Assembly (NCBI GenBank): GCA_900471515.1
Contig: UCFC01000004.1
Coordinates: 1-64,000, forward strand
Direction: 5' to 3'
Length of the DNA: 64,000 nucleotides
From: Hyphomicrobiales bacterium
GTDB taxonomy: Bacteria; Pseudomonadota; Alphaproteobacteria; Rhizobiales; Rhizobiaceae
The position numbers and the translations under genes are program-made. This document shows, in pieces, positions 19,264-27,412 of this stretch (position 1 is its first letter; every line of letters starts with the position of its first letter). The notes under the pieces are model-generated. The model was not told the DNA's origin, searched no databases, and worked only from the letters and a program-made list of their open reading frames with translations.

Positions 19264-20052
19264 TTATGCTTTAGCCGGGCGGGCTTTGCCAAAGCGTGAA
19301 ACGAGGTTGAGCAGGCCCATGCTGAGCCAGGTGATCGAGAATGCGATAACCGCGAGCGCAGACGGCTCATAGGCCTTGTTCGCACCGACGAGCTGCAGGT
19401 AGGGGCCGAAGGCCGGGCGGTTCAGAAGGGCTGCGAAGGTGAATTCGCCCATGACGATCGCGAGCGTGATGAAGGCGCCCGAGAGCACGCCGCTCATGAC
19501 GTTCGGGAAGATGCATTTGAACATGATCGTCGTCCAGCTGGCGCCGAGGCTTTCGGCCGCTTCCGTCAGCGTGCGCACGTCGATGGCGCGCATGGCGGTA
19601 TCGACCGAGCGGTACATATAGGGCAGCGAGAGCGTGATGTAGGAGATGACGAGCAGGATGTTGGTTCCTGTCGTAAAGCCCGTCAGCGGCAGGATCGAGG
19701 ACGAGTTGTACATGCGCAGATAGCCGAAGACGATGACGATCGCCGGGATGACGAGCGGCAGCAGCGTGATGAATTCGACGATCTGGCGCATCTGCGGAAC
19801 GCGCAGGCGAACCCAATAGGCCGTCGGCACGACGAGCAGCATGCCGAAGACGATGGTCAGCAGCGCCATCAGCATCGAATAGCCGAAGGTTTCCTGGAAC
19901 TGCGGGTCGGAGAAGACGGAGCGGTAGGCATCGAAGCTGTAGACACCGCGGCGCATACGCAGCGAGAATTCCAGCGTGCCGAGGAGCGGTACGAAGAAGT
20001 AGATCGCACCGATGATGATGGCGATCCAGGCGCCGATACGTTGTCCGGTCAT
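19264..20052 (-). CDS. ABC transporter permease (PotC/PhnV-like)
   Basis: 262-aa permease. The start at 20052 overlaps the preceding permease stop by four bases (ATGA) and gives MTGQRIGAWIAIIIGAIYFF, with the first helix at about 7-28. The EAA loop lies around residues 157-175 (LTEAAESLGASWTTIMFKC). A much longer in-frame reading extends through the upstream permease in another frame and is not real. It pairs with the gene at 20942. Confidence 0.87.
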   Translation of the reverse strand: MTGQRIGAWIAIIIGAIYFFVPLLGTLEFSLRMRRGVYSFDAYRSVFSDPQFQETFGYSMLMALLTIVFGMLLVVPTAYWVRLRVPQMRQIVEFITLLPLVIPAIVIVFGYLRMYNSSSILPLTGFTTGTNILLVISYITLSLPYMYRSVDTAMRAIDVRTLTEAAESLGASWTTIMFKCIFPNVMSGVLSGAFITLAIVMGEFTFAALLNRPAFGPYLQLVGANKAYEPSALAVIAFSITWLSMGLLNLVSRFGKARPAKA

Positions 20053-20942
20053 TTCTGCCACCGTTCGGCGCGCATGCGCAGCATGAGATAGAGGACGTTC
20101 GAAACGCCGGTGATGACGATCATGCCGAGCGCGATCGCGTAACCGAGGTTCGCGTTGTGAAGCACGTCGCCGCGGATCTGCGCGTAAAGCAGGATCGGCA
20201 CGATATTGAGCGACGAACCGGTCAGCGCGTAAGCCGTGGCGATAGCACCGAAGGCATTGGCGAAAAGCAGCAGCGTCGTGCCGAGCAGGCTCGGCCACAG
20301 GATCGGCAGGGCGACCATGGTCCAGTACTGGCGGTTGGTGGCGCCGAGGATCTGGGAGGCTTCGCGCCATTCCTTTTTCATGCCGTCGAGAGCCGGCGTC
20401 AGGATCAGCACCATCAGCGGGATCTGGAAATACATGTAGGTGATGGTCAGGCCGAAGAAGGACAGCAGGTTGAAGCCCGTGCTGTAGAGATCGAAGCCGA
20501 ACCATTCTCGCAGAAAGACAGTAGCAAGGCCGGTGCGGCCGAGCGTCGCCAGGAACGAGAAGGCGAGCGGAATGCCGGCGAAGTTCGAGGCCACGCCGGA
20601 GAAGGTGAGCAGCGTCGAGCGGACCCAGGTCGGCAGGCCGCCGAGCACGACGGCCCAGGCGAGGAAGAAGCCGATCAGCGCGCCGCCGAGGGCGGAAGCC
20701 ACCGAGACCTTGATACTGATCCAGTAGGCGCTGAGGATCGACGGCGTGAAAAGGTCGCCGATGTTCCTGAAAGTGAATTGTCCCTCGGGCGTAAAAAACG
20801 CGCCCACGACCAGGTAGAGCGTCGGTATGATCAGGAATAACAGCGAGAATATAATGAAAGGCGCAATGCCCAGCCAGTCGATCACTCTGTCTTTGTTGAT
20901 CAAGGGCGCGGCGCTGACCATAGGCGTTGAAACTGTGCTCAT
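20049..20942 (-). CDS. ABC transporter permease (PotB/PhnU-like)
   Basis: 297-aa permease with an N-terminal cytosolic tail (1-25), first helix about 26-52, and further helices. The EAA-type loop is near residues 194-215 (KKEWREASQILGATNRQYWTM), with EA(S) in place of EAA. An AGGAAGAG ribosome site lies upstream. It follows the binding-protein gene after a hairpin-containing 76-base gap. Confidence 0.87.
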   Translation of the reverse strand: MSTVSTPMVSAAPLINKDRVIDWLGIAPFIIFSLLFLIIPTLYLVVGAFFTPEGQFTFRNIGDLFTPSILSAYWISIKVSVASALGGALIGFFLAWAVVLGGLPTWVRSTLLTFSGVASNFAGIPLAFSFLATLGRTGLATVFLREWFGFDLYSTGFNLLSFFGLTITYMYFQIPLMVLILTPALDGMKKEWREASQILGATNRQYWTMVALPILWPSLLGTTLLLFANAFGAIATAYALTGSSLNIVPILLYAQIRGDVLHNANLGYAIALGMIVITGVSNVLYLMLRMRAERWQK

Positions 20943-20976
20943 GGAAAAGCTCTTCCTGGGGCCACGGAACGAGAAA

Positions 20977-21007
20977 GGCCTCCCCGTCGATTAGAGACGG
21001 AGAGGCC
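20977..21007 (-). promoter_or_regulatory. Intra-operon hairpin after the binding-protein gene
   Basis: Inverted repeat of 11 paired bases with one mismatch (GGCCTCcCCGTC and its complement) and a seven-base loop, no T-run. Hairpins at this place often stabilise abundant binding-protein mRNA relative to the permease genes downstream. Confidence 0.55.
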
Positions 21008-21018
21008 GGGTCAGTCAA

Positions 21019-22122
21019 TTACTTGACGTTGGCGCCTACAACGCTGTCCCACTGCTTGGTGATGACGGCAGCACCGGCGTTCTGTTCTTCAACAGACGGG
21101 AAGACGGCCTTTGCGTAGCCTTCAGCCGGCGGCAGCTTGTCGAGCAGTTCCTTCGGAACCAGGCCCTTCTGGGCGAGGTCGTTGAAGCGGATCGGGTGGC
21201 AATAGCCCTTCAGCCAGCCGATCTGGCCTTCGTCCGAGTACAGGAATTCCATCCAGAGCTTGGCAGCGTTCGGATGCGGAGCGAAAGCGGAGATTGCCTG
21301 CACGTAAACGCCGGCAACAACGCCCGTCTGCGGAACGACGACTTCGACCGGCGGGTTGCCGTTCAGGCTGTCGCGCCATGCGAGGCCGTTATAGTCCCAG
21401 CCGATGACGATCGGGGTGGAGCCCTGAGCGAGCGAGGCGGACTTGCCGATAACCGGAACGAGGTTGCCGGCCTTGTTGAGGTCGCCGAAGAACTTCAGGC
21501 CAGCTTCGCCGGCCTTGGCGGCATCCTTTTCACCGGCAGCCAGGCCAGCGGCGTAAACAGCCTGGTAAGCCTGGTTGGAAACGCGCGGGTCGCCAGCGAG
21601 CGAAACGGTGTTTGCGTATTCCGGCTTCTTCAGGTCGGCCCAGTCCTTCGGGACGTTCTTGACGATGTCGGTGTTCACGATGAAGGTCAGGGCACCGTAG
21701 TAGTCGCCGTACCAGTAGCCTTCGGCGTCCTTGGCGGAGTCCGGAATGGAATCCCAGGTGGAGACCTTGTAAGGCTGGATCAGGCCGTCCTTCTTGGCGG
21801 ACGGACCGAAGGAGAGGCCGACGTCGACAACGTCGGGAGCCTGCGGGCCGGTGTTGCCCTTGTTGGCCTTGATGGCTTCGATTTCGTCGCCCGAACCGGC
21901 GTCCGGGTTCAGTTCGTTGACTTCGATGCCGTACTTTGCCTTGAAAGCAGCGATCAGATCGCCGTAACCGCACCAGTTGTGCGGCAGAGCGATCGTCGTC
22001 AGCGTGCCTTCCTTCTTGGCGGCAGCGATAAGATCGGCGCTCGGTTCAGCGGCTGCGATCGCAGTCGAAGCTACGATCATCGCAGTAGAAAGCGAAAGCA
22101 GTCGAGAAATGTTAGAGATCAC
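21019..22122 (-). CDS. ABC transporter substrate-binding protein (SBP_bac_6-like)
   Basis: 367-aa periplasmic binding protein of the iron/putrescine/2-aminoethylphosphonate type. The GTG at 22122 is chosen because a GAAGGAG ribosome site lies upstream and because it begins a normal signal peptide (VISNISRLLSLSTAMIVAST, cleaved after AIAAA near residue 24). The mature part has the NWCGYGDLIAAFKAKYG segment, a DAGSGDEIEAIKANKGN phosphate- or carboxylate-type loop and VGLSFGPSAKKDG. A candidate TGTCAT-type direct repeat lies 63-80 bases upstream. Substrate is unknown; the neighbouring catabolic genes suggest an amine or amino-alcohol derivative. Confidence 0.85.
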   Translation of the reverse strand: MISNISRLLSLSTAMIVASTAIAAAEPSADLIAAAKKEGTLTTIALPHNWCGYGDLIAAFKAKYGIEVNELNPDAGSGDEIEAIKANKGNTGPQAPDVVDVGLSFGPSAKKDGLIQPYKVSTWDSIPDSAKDAEGYWYGDYYGALTFIVNTDIVKNVPKDWADLKKPEYANTVSLAGDPRVSNQAYQAVYAAGLAAGEKDAAKAGEAGLKFFGDLNKAGNLVPVIGKSASLAQGSTPIVIGWDYNGLAWRDSLNGNPPVEVVVPQTGVVAGVYVQAISAFAPHPNAAKLWMEFLYSDEGQIGWLKGYCHPIRFNDLAQKGLVPKELLDKLPPAEGYAKAVFPSVEEQNAGAAVITKQWDSVVGANVK

Positions 22123-22184
22123 TGTTGTTCTCCTTCGGGTTTTCAGTGTCCGATGTGCTGTTACTGTCGTTAGATGAAGCTTGT

Positions 22185-22202
22185 ATGACAATTGCATGAC
22201 GT
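22185..22202 (-). promoter_or_regulatory. Pho-box-like TGTCAT direct repeat before the binding protein
   Basis: On the minus strand the sequence reads ACGTCAT-GCAA-TTGTCAT. Compared with a rhizobial Pho box (CTGTCAT, four bases, CTGTCAT/C) it matches 11 of 14 positions with the correct four-base spacer. It lies 63-80 bases upstream of the binding-protein GTG. It may instead be a site for the adjacent RpiR regulator. Confidence 0.4.
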
Positions 22203-22282
22203 TAATTTTGCCATGAATAGCAGGCGCTTGCGGCAGATGTTTCGTTTGCGACAGGCTGTTCTGTTTCCGCGAAATCCGTCAT
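22202..22282 (-). CDS. Possible 26-codon leader peptide
   Basis: A short open frame (begins MTDFAETEQ, ends CYSWQN) lies between the RpiR-type regulator and the binding-protein gene. The only ribosome site is a weak AAGGG. Nothing in it is recognised. It may be a chance frame, and it overlaps the Pho-box-like repeat. Confidence 0.2.
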   Translation of the reverse strand: MTDFAETEQPVANETSAASACYSWQN

Positions 22283-22311
22283 TGTTTTTGCCCTTGTTTT
22301 AGTTCTCCCTC

Positions 22312-23184
22312 CTAACCGGGTTTGCGGAAAAGCCGGGTCTGTTCGAACAGGCCTTCCAGCGTTTTCATGCGCTCCTTCGTCTCGTCCCAGGTCGAATTCT
22401 GCACCGCTTCGATGAGCGCCTCGACGATGAAGAGCGTGACGACGGAGGAATCCCATGCCGACGGCGCCTCGATCTGCACGCGAAAGGCGTGGCGGGCGAG
22501 CTTGGCTGCGGGCGAGGCCCACTGGTCGGTAAAGACGACGATCTCGGCGCCGCGCTTGGCTGCGGCGGTGGCAAGGCTGACCATTTCCTGCTCGTAGCGG
22601 CGGATATCGAAGATGATCAGCAGGTCGCCCGGATTCATATTGAGGACATATTGCGGCCAGCTCGACGAATTGGAGGAGAGCAGGGCGGTGTTCGGGCGGA
22701 TGACCTGCATATGGGTGAAGAAATATTCCGCAAGCGCGCCGGTGATGCGGCCGCCGACGAAATAGAGCGTGCGTTTGCGGTCCGAGAGCAGGGCGGCGAC
22801 ATTGTCGAAGGTCGCGGTGTCGAGATCGCTGAGCGTCTGGCGCAGATTGCCCATGATGGCATCGGCGAAACGGTTCAATATATGCGTGCCGGGCGCGTTC
22901 TGAGCCCAGCGGTCGTGCTTGGCGATGGGGTTGGAAATCGTCGCCTCGACTTCCTGATGCAGGTGCTGCTGGAAATCGGGATAGCCCTTGTAGCCGAGCT
23001 TCTGGACCATGCGCACGACCGTCGGCGTCGATACGCCGGCATTTTCGGCGATGGTGGTGATGCTGCCGAGGCCCGAAACGGGATAGTTGTCGAGCAGGCT
23101 TTCGGCCAATTGTTTTTCAGCGCGCGTGAGCACGCCGAGATGCGAATGAATGACGTCCGAAACGGTCTTGGCCGCGACACTCAC
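22312..23184 (-). CDS. MurR/RpiR-family transcriptional regulator
   Basis: 290-aa regulator. The GTG at 23184 is chosen because GGGGAG lies nine bases upstream. An N-terminal RpiR-type HTH covers about residues 10-85 (TTIAENAGVSTPTVVRMVQKLGYKGY is typical), and a SIS sugar-isomerase fold follows at about 120-260 (YFVGGRITGALAEYFF). The SIS domain normally senses a phosphosugar. The gene lies upstream of the ABC operon on the same strand and is divergent from the amidohydrolase/permease/ligase cluster, so it could control both. The shared gap contains TGTCA repeats and a TGAAAA/TTTTCA dyad. Confidence 0.87.
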   Translation of the reverse strand: MSVAAKTVSDVIHSHLGVLTRAEKQLAESLLDNYPVSGLGSITTIAENAGVSTPTVVRMVQKLGYKGYPDFQQHLHQEVEATISNPIAKHDRWAQNAPGTHILNRFADAIMGNLRQTLSDLDTATFDNVAALLSDRKRTLYFVGGRITGALAEYFFTHMQVIRPNTALLSSNSSSWPQYVLNMNPGDLLIIFDIRRYEQEMVSLATAAAKRGAEIVVFTDQWASPAAKLARHAFRVQIEAPSAWDSSVVTLFIVEALIEAVQNSTWDETKERMKTLEGLFEQTRLFRKPG

Positions 23185-23240
23185 GTGATTTTGCTCCCCG
23201 GGATGGTCTGGCGCCACTTTCCCACCGAAAGTTAACAACG

Positions 23241-23269
23241 CTGTCACAATCCATGTCAATGACTGTCAT
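23241..23269. promoter_or_regulatory. Three TGTCA repeats in the divergent regulator/amidohydrolase gap
   Basis: CTGTCAC at 23241 and CTGTCAT at 23263 are exactly 22 bases apart, with a third TGTCA at 23254 between them, off phase by one base. CTGTCAC/CTGTCAT are the unit sequences of rhizobial Pho boxes. They could also be a tandem site for the RpiR-type regulator. Confidence 0.45.
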
Positions 23270-23284
23270 GAAAAGAAATTTTCA
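23269..23284. promoter_or_regulatory. TGAAAA-gaaa-TTTTCA inverted repeat
   Basis: Perfect six-base arms separated by four bases, directly beside the TGTCA repeats and nine bases before a TTGACA hexamer (23293-23298) that could be a -35 element for the amidohydrolase gene. Dyads of this shape occur as RpiR-family operators. Assignment to the local regulator is an inference. Confidence 0.4.
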
Positions 23285-23364
23285 GAGTGCGCTTGACACT
23301 CTCGTGAAGCTGAAGAATTCTTTTCTTATAAAGAATTTATTAAGCGATGGGGGAGGTGCCGTTG

Positions 23365-24132
23365 GTGCTGGCTCAGGCCCGAATTCTCAGCGAAGCGGAC
23401 GGTGATTGCGTCGCAATCGAACGCGCTCACGGCCAGAGCCCGGTGCTGCTGGTCTGCGAGCATGCATCCCGCACGCTTCCTGAACATTTCGGCAATCTCG
23501 GCCTCTCCGACGAAGCGCTGTCGAGCCATATCGCCTGGGATCCGGGCGCGCTGGCCGTTGCCCGCGCCATTTCGTCCGCTCTGGATGCGACGCTGATCTA
23601 CCAGCGCTTCTCCCGGCTGATCTATGACTGCAACCGGCCGCCGGACTCGCCGGGCGCCATGCCCGAGGTCAGCGAGATCTATGCGATACCCGGTAACAAG
23701 GATTTGAGCGAAGACGAGCGCAAGGCCCGCACGGAGGCGCTCTACCTGCCCTTCCATGACGGGGTGCGCGCGCTGATCCGCGACCGGCAGGCGAGGGGGC
23801 AGGATAGCGTGATCGTGACGATCCACAGCTTCACTCCGGTCTATAATGGCAGGCCGCGCGCCGTGGAGCTCGGTATCCTCCACGATGAGGACAGCAGCCT
23901 TGCCGACCGCATGCTGGGTTTTGCGGCCGAGGCGCCGCTTTACCGCACCGAACGCAACGAACCCTACGGACCGGAGGACGGCGTCACGCACACGCTGATC
24001 CTGCACGGCATTTCCAACGGGCTTCGCAATGTCATGATCGAGGTCCGCAACGACCTCATCGCAGACGATACCGGCCAAGGGGTCGTGGCCGACTATCTCA
24101 CAAGGCTGCTCCAGCAAAGCCTGGACGCCTGA
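23365..24132 (+). CDS. N-formylglutamate amidohydrolase-like enzyme
   Basis: 255-aa zinc-dependent amidohydrolase of the N-formylglutamate amidohydrolase family. The GTG at 23365 is chosen because GGAGG lies eight bases upstream; an ATG at 23347 lies in front of that ribosome site and would add six residues. Family motifs are LVCEHASRTLP (about residues 29-39), FSRLIYDCNRPPDSPG (about 85-100), a HSFTPVYNG metal/substrate loop and VMIEVRNDLI near the C-terminus. It is the first gene of a unit with an amino-acid permease and a GS-like ligase. In that setting it may cleave a gamma-glutamyl amide rather than formylglutamate; no other hut genes are present. Confidence 0.8.
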   Translation: MLAQARILSEADGDCVAIERAHGQSPVLLVCEHASRTLPEHFGNLGLSDEALSSHIAWDPGALAVARAISSALDATLIYQRFSRLIYDCNRPPDSPGAMPEVSEIYAIPGNKDLSEDERKARTEALYLPFHDGVRALIRDRQARGQDSVIVTIHSFTPVYNGRPRAVELGILHDEDSSLADRMLGFAAEAPLYRTERNEPYGPEDGVTHTLILHGISNGLRNVMIEVRNDLIADDTGQGVVADYLTRLLQQSLDA

Positions 24133-24252
24133 ATAAAAAGAAGACCCCGGGGAGCAGTTTAACTGCGAACAGCCCGCAAGGCGAAAAGCCACGGGCACTA
24201 TTGGCACAGGATCGCCGGCAATCCCGCGGGCGATTGTCAACAGGGGGAAGTC

Positions 24253-25800
24253 ATGTCGGACTATTCCGAAAGTGATAAGAAGCAGGATATGCATATCCTG
24301 CATTCCATGGGCTATGCCCAGGAACTCGAACGGCGGATGAGCTCGTTCTCGAATTTCGCCGTTTCCTTCTCGATCATCTGCATCCTGTCGGGCGGCATCA
24401 ACTCGCTCGCGCAGGCAACGGCGGGTGCCGGCGGTGCCGCAATCGGCATCGGCTGGCCGCTCGGCTGCTTCGTTTCGCTCGTCTTTGCCGTCGCCATGGC
24501 GCAGATCAGCTCCGCCTATCCGACGGCGGGCGGCCTCTATCACTGGGGGTCGATCCTCGGCAACCGCTTCACGGGCTGGCTGACCGCCTGGTTCAACCTG
24601 CTCGGTCTCGTCACGGTTCTCGGCGCCATCAACGTCGGCACCTATTATTTCTTCATGGGTGCCTTCGGCACGAGCTATCTCGGGCTGACGGACACGACGG
24701 TGGTGCGCATCGTCTTCCTGGTAATCATCACCGGCGCGCAGGCGCTCGTGAACCATATGGGCATCGGGCTGACCGCAAAGCTTACGGACTTCTCGGGCTA
24801 CCTCATCTTCGCAACCGCGATCGTGCTTGCTGCCGTATGCCTGCTTGCCGCACCGTCCTACGAGTTCGGCCGCCTCTTCACCTTCGCCAACTATTCCGGC
24901 GAGGCTGGCGGCAACGTCTGGCCGACGACCTCGGGCGTCTGGGTGTTCCTGCTCGGCCTGCTGCTGCCGATCTACACGATCACCGGCTACGACGCTTCGG
25001 CCCATACGTCGGAAGAGACCGTCAAGGCGGCGCATTCCGTTCCGCGCGGCATGGTGTCCTCCGTGCTCTGGTCGGCGCTCTTCGGCTACATCATGCTGTG
25101 CGCCTTCGTTCTGATGCTGCCCAATATGGACGACGCGGCAAAGCAGGGCTGGAACGTGTTCTTCTGGGCGATGGACACGCAGGTCAATCCGGTCGTGAAG
25201 GACATTCTCTACCTCGCGATCCTCGTCAGCCAGTGGCTGTGCGGCCTTGCAACCGTCACCTCGGTTTCGCGCATGATCTTCGCCTTCTCGCGTGACGGCG
25301 GCCTGCCGGCCTCCAAGGCGCTGTCGAAGGTCAGCCCGAGTTACCGCACGCCGGTTGCCGCCATCTGGACGGGCTCGATCCTTTCGGTGCTGTTCGTCTG
25401 GGGTTCGTCGCTGGTTTCGATCGGCGAGACGCCGGTCTACACGATCGTCGTGTCGTGCACGGTCATCTTCCTGTTCTTCTCCTTCGCGATCCCGATCACG
25501 CTCGGCCTGTTCGCCTGGGGAACCTCGAAGTGGGACAAGATGGGGCCATGGAATCTCGGGGAGGGCATGTTCAAGCTCTTCGCCGTTCTCTCCATCCTCG
25601 CCATGGTCCTGATCTTCGTGCTCGGCATCCAGCCGCCGAACGACTGGGCGCTCTACATCACGGTCGGCTTCCTTATCCTGACGGGCATCGTGTGGTTCGG
25701 CTTTGAAAGCCGCCGCTTCAAGGGGCCGCCGATCGGCGAGGAAGTGGCAAGGCGCCAGGCCGAAATCGCAGCGGCCGAGAAGGCCGTCGGCGAAGTCTAA
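24253..25800 (+). CDS. APC-family amino acid/amine permease
   Basis: 515-aa inner-membrane transporter of the APC superfamily (amino acid/choline group, GABA-permease-like). About 12 hydrophobic segments are visible, starting at about residue 30 with the family-typical FSNFAVSFSIICILSG; the consensus amphipathic loop after helix 2 contains AYPTAGGLYHWG (about 93-104). Residues about 235-255 (IYTITGYDASAHTSEET) form the substrate-proximal TM6-loop. It probably carries a cationic amine or amino acid into the cell for the downstream ligase. Confidence 0.88.
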   Translation: MSDYSESDKKQDMHILHSMGYAQELERRMSSFSNFAVSFSIICILSGGINSLAQATAGAGGAAIGIGWPLGCFVSLVFAVAMAQISSAYPTAGGLYHWGSILGNRFTGWLTAWFNLLGLVTVLGAINVGTYYFFMGAFGTSYLGLTDTTVVRIVFLVIITGAQALVNHMGIGLTAKLTDFSGYLIFATAIVLAAVCLLAAPSYEFGRLFTFANYSGEAGGNVWPTTSGVWVFLLGLLLPIYTITGYDASAHTSEETVKAAHSVPRGMVSSVLWSALFGYIMLCAFVLMLPNMDDAAKQGWNVFFWAMDTQVNPVVKDILYLAILVSQWLCGLATVTSVSRMIFAFSRDGGLPASKALSKVSPSYRTPVAAIWTGSILSVLFVWGSSLVSIGETPVYTIVVSCTVIFLFFSFAIPITLGLFAWGTSKWDKMGPWNLGEGMFKLFAVLSILAMVLIFVLGIQPPNDWALYITVGFLILTGIVWFGFESRRFKGPPIGEEVARRQAEIAAAEKAVGEV

Positions 25801-25826
25801 GAACTGAGGCTTCCCTCTCACATGGC

Positions 25827-25847
25827 GGGGCCGCACCGTGCGGCCCC
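25827..25847. promoter_or_regulatory. Hairpin between permease and GS-like gene
   Basis: GGGGCCGC and its complement around a five-base loop, without a T-run. It is possibly an attenuator or mRNA-stability element between 24253 and 25947 genes. Confidence 0.45.
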
Positions 25848-25946
25848 ATCACGGTTCAACGAAAAGGCATCGGGCGGGTTTGTCCCGGCGGTCGCATGCC
25901 GTTTCGCTGTCCCGATTTCCCAGGTTCAATTTCAGGCGGATACATC

Positions 25947-27311
25947 ATGAGCAGCTACACTCTCGACGATCTCAGACAGGACGTTGCCGACGGGCGCATC
26001 GATACGGTGCTGGCCTGCCAGGTGGACATGCAGGGGCGCCTGATGGGCAAGCGTTTCCAGGCGGAATATTTTCTCGAAAGCGCCTGGAAGGAAACGCACA
26101 GCTGCAACTATCTGCAGGCGACCGACATGGAGATGGAAACCGTCTCCGGCTACAAGGCCACCAGCTGGGAAAAGGGCTACGGCGACTATACGATGAAGCC
26201 GGACCTTTCGACGCTGCGTATCATTCCCTGGCTCGAAGGCACGGCTCTGGTGCTCTGCGACGTGCTGGACCACCATACGCACGAGGAGGTTGCCCATTCG
26301 CCGCGCGCGATCCTGAAGAAGCAGGTCAAGCGCCTGGAGGCCATGGGCATGAAGGCCTACATGGCCTCGGAACTCGAATTCTTCCTGTTCGACCAGACAT
26401 ACGAGGCGGCGCAGGCGTCCGGCTACCGGAACCTGAAGCTCGCCAGCGCCTATAACGAGGATTACCACATCTTCCAGACGACCAAGGAAGAGGAGGTGAT
26501 GCGGGCGATCCGCAAGGGGCTGCAGGGCGCCGGCATCCCGGTCGAGAATTCCAAGGGCGAGGCATCTGCCGGCCAGGAAGAAATCAACGTGCGCTACGCC
26601 GACGCGCTCACCATGGCCGACCGGCATGCGATCATCAAGAACGGCTGCAAGGAAATCGCCTGGTCCAAGGGCAAGGCAATCACCTTCCTCGCCAAGTGGC
26701 ACTACAATGCCGCCGGTAGCTCCTCGCATATCCACCAGTCGCTCTGGAGCCTGGAAGAAAAGCCGCTGTTCTTCGACCATACCGGCCATCACGGCATGTC
26801 GCCGCTGATGCAGAACTATATTGCCGGCCTGCTCACCCATGCGAGCGAGATCACCTATTTCCTCGCGCCCTATATCAATTCCTACAAGCGCTTCATGGCC
26901 GGCACTTTCGCGCCGACCAAGGCGGTCTGGAGCAAGGACAACCGGACGGCCGGCTACCGCCTCTGCGGCGAGGAGACCAAGGCGATCCGCATCGAGTGCC
27001 GCGTCGGCGGCTCCGATCTCAACCCCTATCTCGCCTTCGCGGCGCTGATCGCGGCCGGCATCGACGGTATCGAGAAGAAGCTGGAACTGGAGGCGCCCTA
27101 TGTGGGCGATGCCTATTTCGGCAAGGATATCCGCGAGATCCCGCGCACGCTGCGGGCCGCCACCAGGGCGATGACGGAATCGGAGATGCTGCGCGCAGCC
27201 TTCGGCGACGAGGTGATCGACCACTATACGCGCGCGGCCGAATGGGAGCAGGAAGAATACGACCGCCGCGTGACGGATTGGGAAGTGGCGCGAGGCTTCG
27301 AGAGAGCTTAA
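25947..27311 (+). CDS. Glutamine-synthetase-family gamma-glutamyl-amine ligase
   Basis: 454-aa member of the glutamine synthetase superfamily. The start at 25947 gives MSSYTLDDLRQDVADGRIDTV, typical of PuuA/GlnA-like ligases; upstream codons are not conserved-looking. Signatures are the N-terminal beta-grasp (about 15-110), the catalytic core with AKWHYNAAGSSSHIHQSLW (about 248-266), the GTFAPTKAVWSKDNRTAGYR loop (about 315-334) and RIECRVGGSDLNPYLAFAAL (about 346-365). Family members in this branch attach the gamma-carboxyl of glutamate to a primary amine (putrescine, isopropylamine, ethanolamine) using ATP. The neighbouring alcohol and aldehyde dehydrogenases favour an amino alcohol. Confidence 0.85.
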   Translation: MSSYTLDDLRQDVADGRIDTVLACQVDMQGRLMGKRFQAEYFLESAWKETHSCNYLQATDMEMETVSGYKATSWEKGYGDYTMKPDLSTLRIIPWLEGTALVLCDVLDHHTHEEVAHSPRAILKKQVKRLEAMGMKAYMASELEFFLFDQTYEAAQASGYRNLKLASAYNEDYHIFQTTKEEEVMRAIRKGLQGAGIPVENSKGEASAGQEEINVRYADALTMADRHAIIKNGCKEIAWSKGKAITFLAKWHYNAAGSSSHIHQSLWSLEEKPLFFDHTGHHGMSPLMQNYIAGLLTHASEITYFLAPYINSYKRFMAGTFAPTKAVWSKDNRTAGYRLCGEETKAIRIECRVGGSDLNPYLAFAALIAAGIDGIEKKLELEAPYVGDAYFGKDIREIPRTLRAATRAMTESEMLRAAFGDEVIDHYTRAAEWEQEEYDRRVTDWEVARGFERA

Positions 27312-27412
27312 GAACATATCCGAAGCGGAAAGCCGCGCCCCCGGATTCTCCTGATGAGGAGGGCGTGGGCGCGACATTCGCGACGGCCCAGAAGAAAACA
27401 GGATTTTTGATC

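Noticed and set aside
19264..21018. Single 584-codon gene spanning both permeases of the second ABC operon
   Set aside because: The first half reads through the upstream permease in a different frame; the true start is the ATGA overlap at 20052.
23326..25836. 836-codon minus-strand frame opposite the amidohydrolase and permease
   Set aside because: A high-GC shadow; both plus-strand genes have motifs and ribosome sites.
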